From assembly GCA_031430595.1 (NCBI GenBank), contig JANPBU010000001.1:1-5935 (forward strand): a DNA stretch of 5,935 nt, written 5' to 3'. This document shows, piece after piece, positions 5,646 to 5,935 of the stretch. A program made the position numbers and the translations under genes. The stretch comes from JANNBN01 sp031430595 (GTDB lineage: Bacteria > Actinomycetota > Acidimicrobiia > Acidimicrobiales > JANYDT01). Each line of letters opens with the position of its first letter. Position 1 is the first letter of the stretch. Below the pieces are notes generated by a model. The model was not told the origin of the DNA. It saw only the letters and a program-made list of their open reading frames with translations, and did no database searches.

Positions 5646-5935
5646 CAGAAGCCATCCGCACCCGCTTCCTTCGTTGCTTCCTTCCCAACATCCCCTGTAC
5701 TGCCCCACTTAATTTCTGAGATTGCACCGCGTTCATTCATGACAGCTCAGCACATCAAAGATGAATGATGCTCGAAAAAATGTTGGAAGGGGTGCACTAA
5801 GGCAGTGTCCTGTACGACTTCACAGAGCGAAGAGAAGGAAGTAGAGATTCGGTAAGATTTTGACGGGGATGTGGTGCCGATGGAAGCATACAACTATCCT
5901 ATCCTTAACTCGCGCGCTAGAGCTGTTCGAATCAT
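5646..5935. other. Gene-free 3' region with nested inverted repeats
   Basis: No gene is seen. Inverted repeats are nested: TGCACC (5723-5728) with GGTGCA (5791-5796) outside, and TCATTCAT (5733-5740) with ATGAATGA (5761-5768) inside. No T-run follows, so a standard terminator for the PagL-like gene is not obvious. The last bases contain GTTCGAATC, which recalls a tRNA T-loop, but no tRNA body fits upstream. Confidence 0.4.

Noticed and set aside
5880..5935. tRNA suggested by GTTCGAATC at the window end
   Set aside because: No acceptor stem, D-loop or anticodon arm can be placed upstream at the right distances, and the bases after the motif do not fit.

Overview
This window looks like an accessory or intergenic-rich stretch of a Gram-negative chromosome. 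The cell type is inferred from an outer-membrane PagL-like lipid A deacylase and a PDZ lipoprotein with a lipobox. No gene identifies the phylum. Overall style (long spacers, moderate GC, orphan envelope proteins) would fit Nitrospirota or a deltaproteobacterial lineage, but that is only an impression. No rRNA, tRNA, CRISPR array or recognisable transposase is visible.

Layout: 1-70 is a short end with no clear gene. A 130-bp intergenic repeat lies at 71-200 and recurs in the same orientation, without indels and about 91% identical, at 4701-4830. Between the copies are: a gene-poor stretch (201-1298) with only weak candidates, namely a frameshifted minus-strand reading and a 61-codon ORF; a two-gene plus-strand operon (1299-2698) followed by a hairpin; then, on the minus strand, a 92-residue orphan (3123-2845), a PDZ-domain lipoprotein (4130-3486) and a doubtful small ORF (4697-4509). 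Beyond the second repeat are a terminator-like hairpin, a TATAAT box, a possibly structured leader and a PagL-like lipid A 3-O-deacylase (4956-5645). The last 290 bases show no gene.

The most interesting unit is the operon. Its first gene is a YqcI/YcgG-family protein, the family that contains the heme-dependent guanidino N-hydroxylase GntA. The second is a DUF1989 (urea carboxylase-associated) protein, the family that supplies carboxyguanidine deiminase subunits. Their TTGA overlap implies coupled translation. A reasonable inference is a small module in which one enzyme oxidises a guanidino- or amidino-type nitrogen and the other hydrolyses or deiminates the product. The substrate is unknown, and no carboxylase, transporter or guanidine riboswitch is seen here. 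Sampled lines of the operon are clearly more AT-rich than the PagL gene, which fits acquisition from elsewhere. The flanking direct repeats could let the whole 4.6-kb block be lost or duplicated by recombination. The envelope genes on either side show no metabolic link to the pair.
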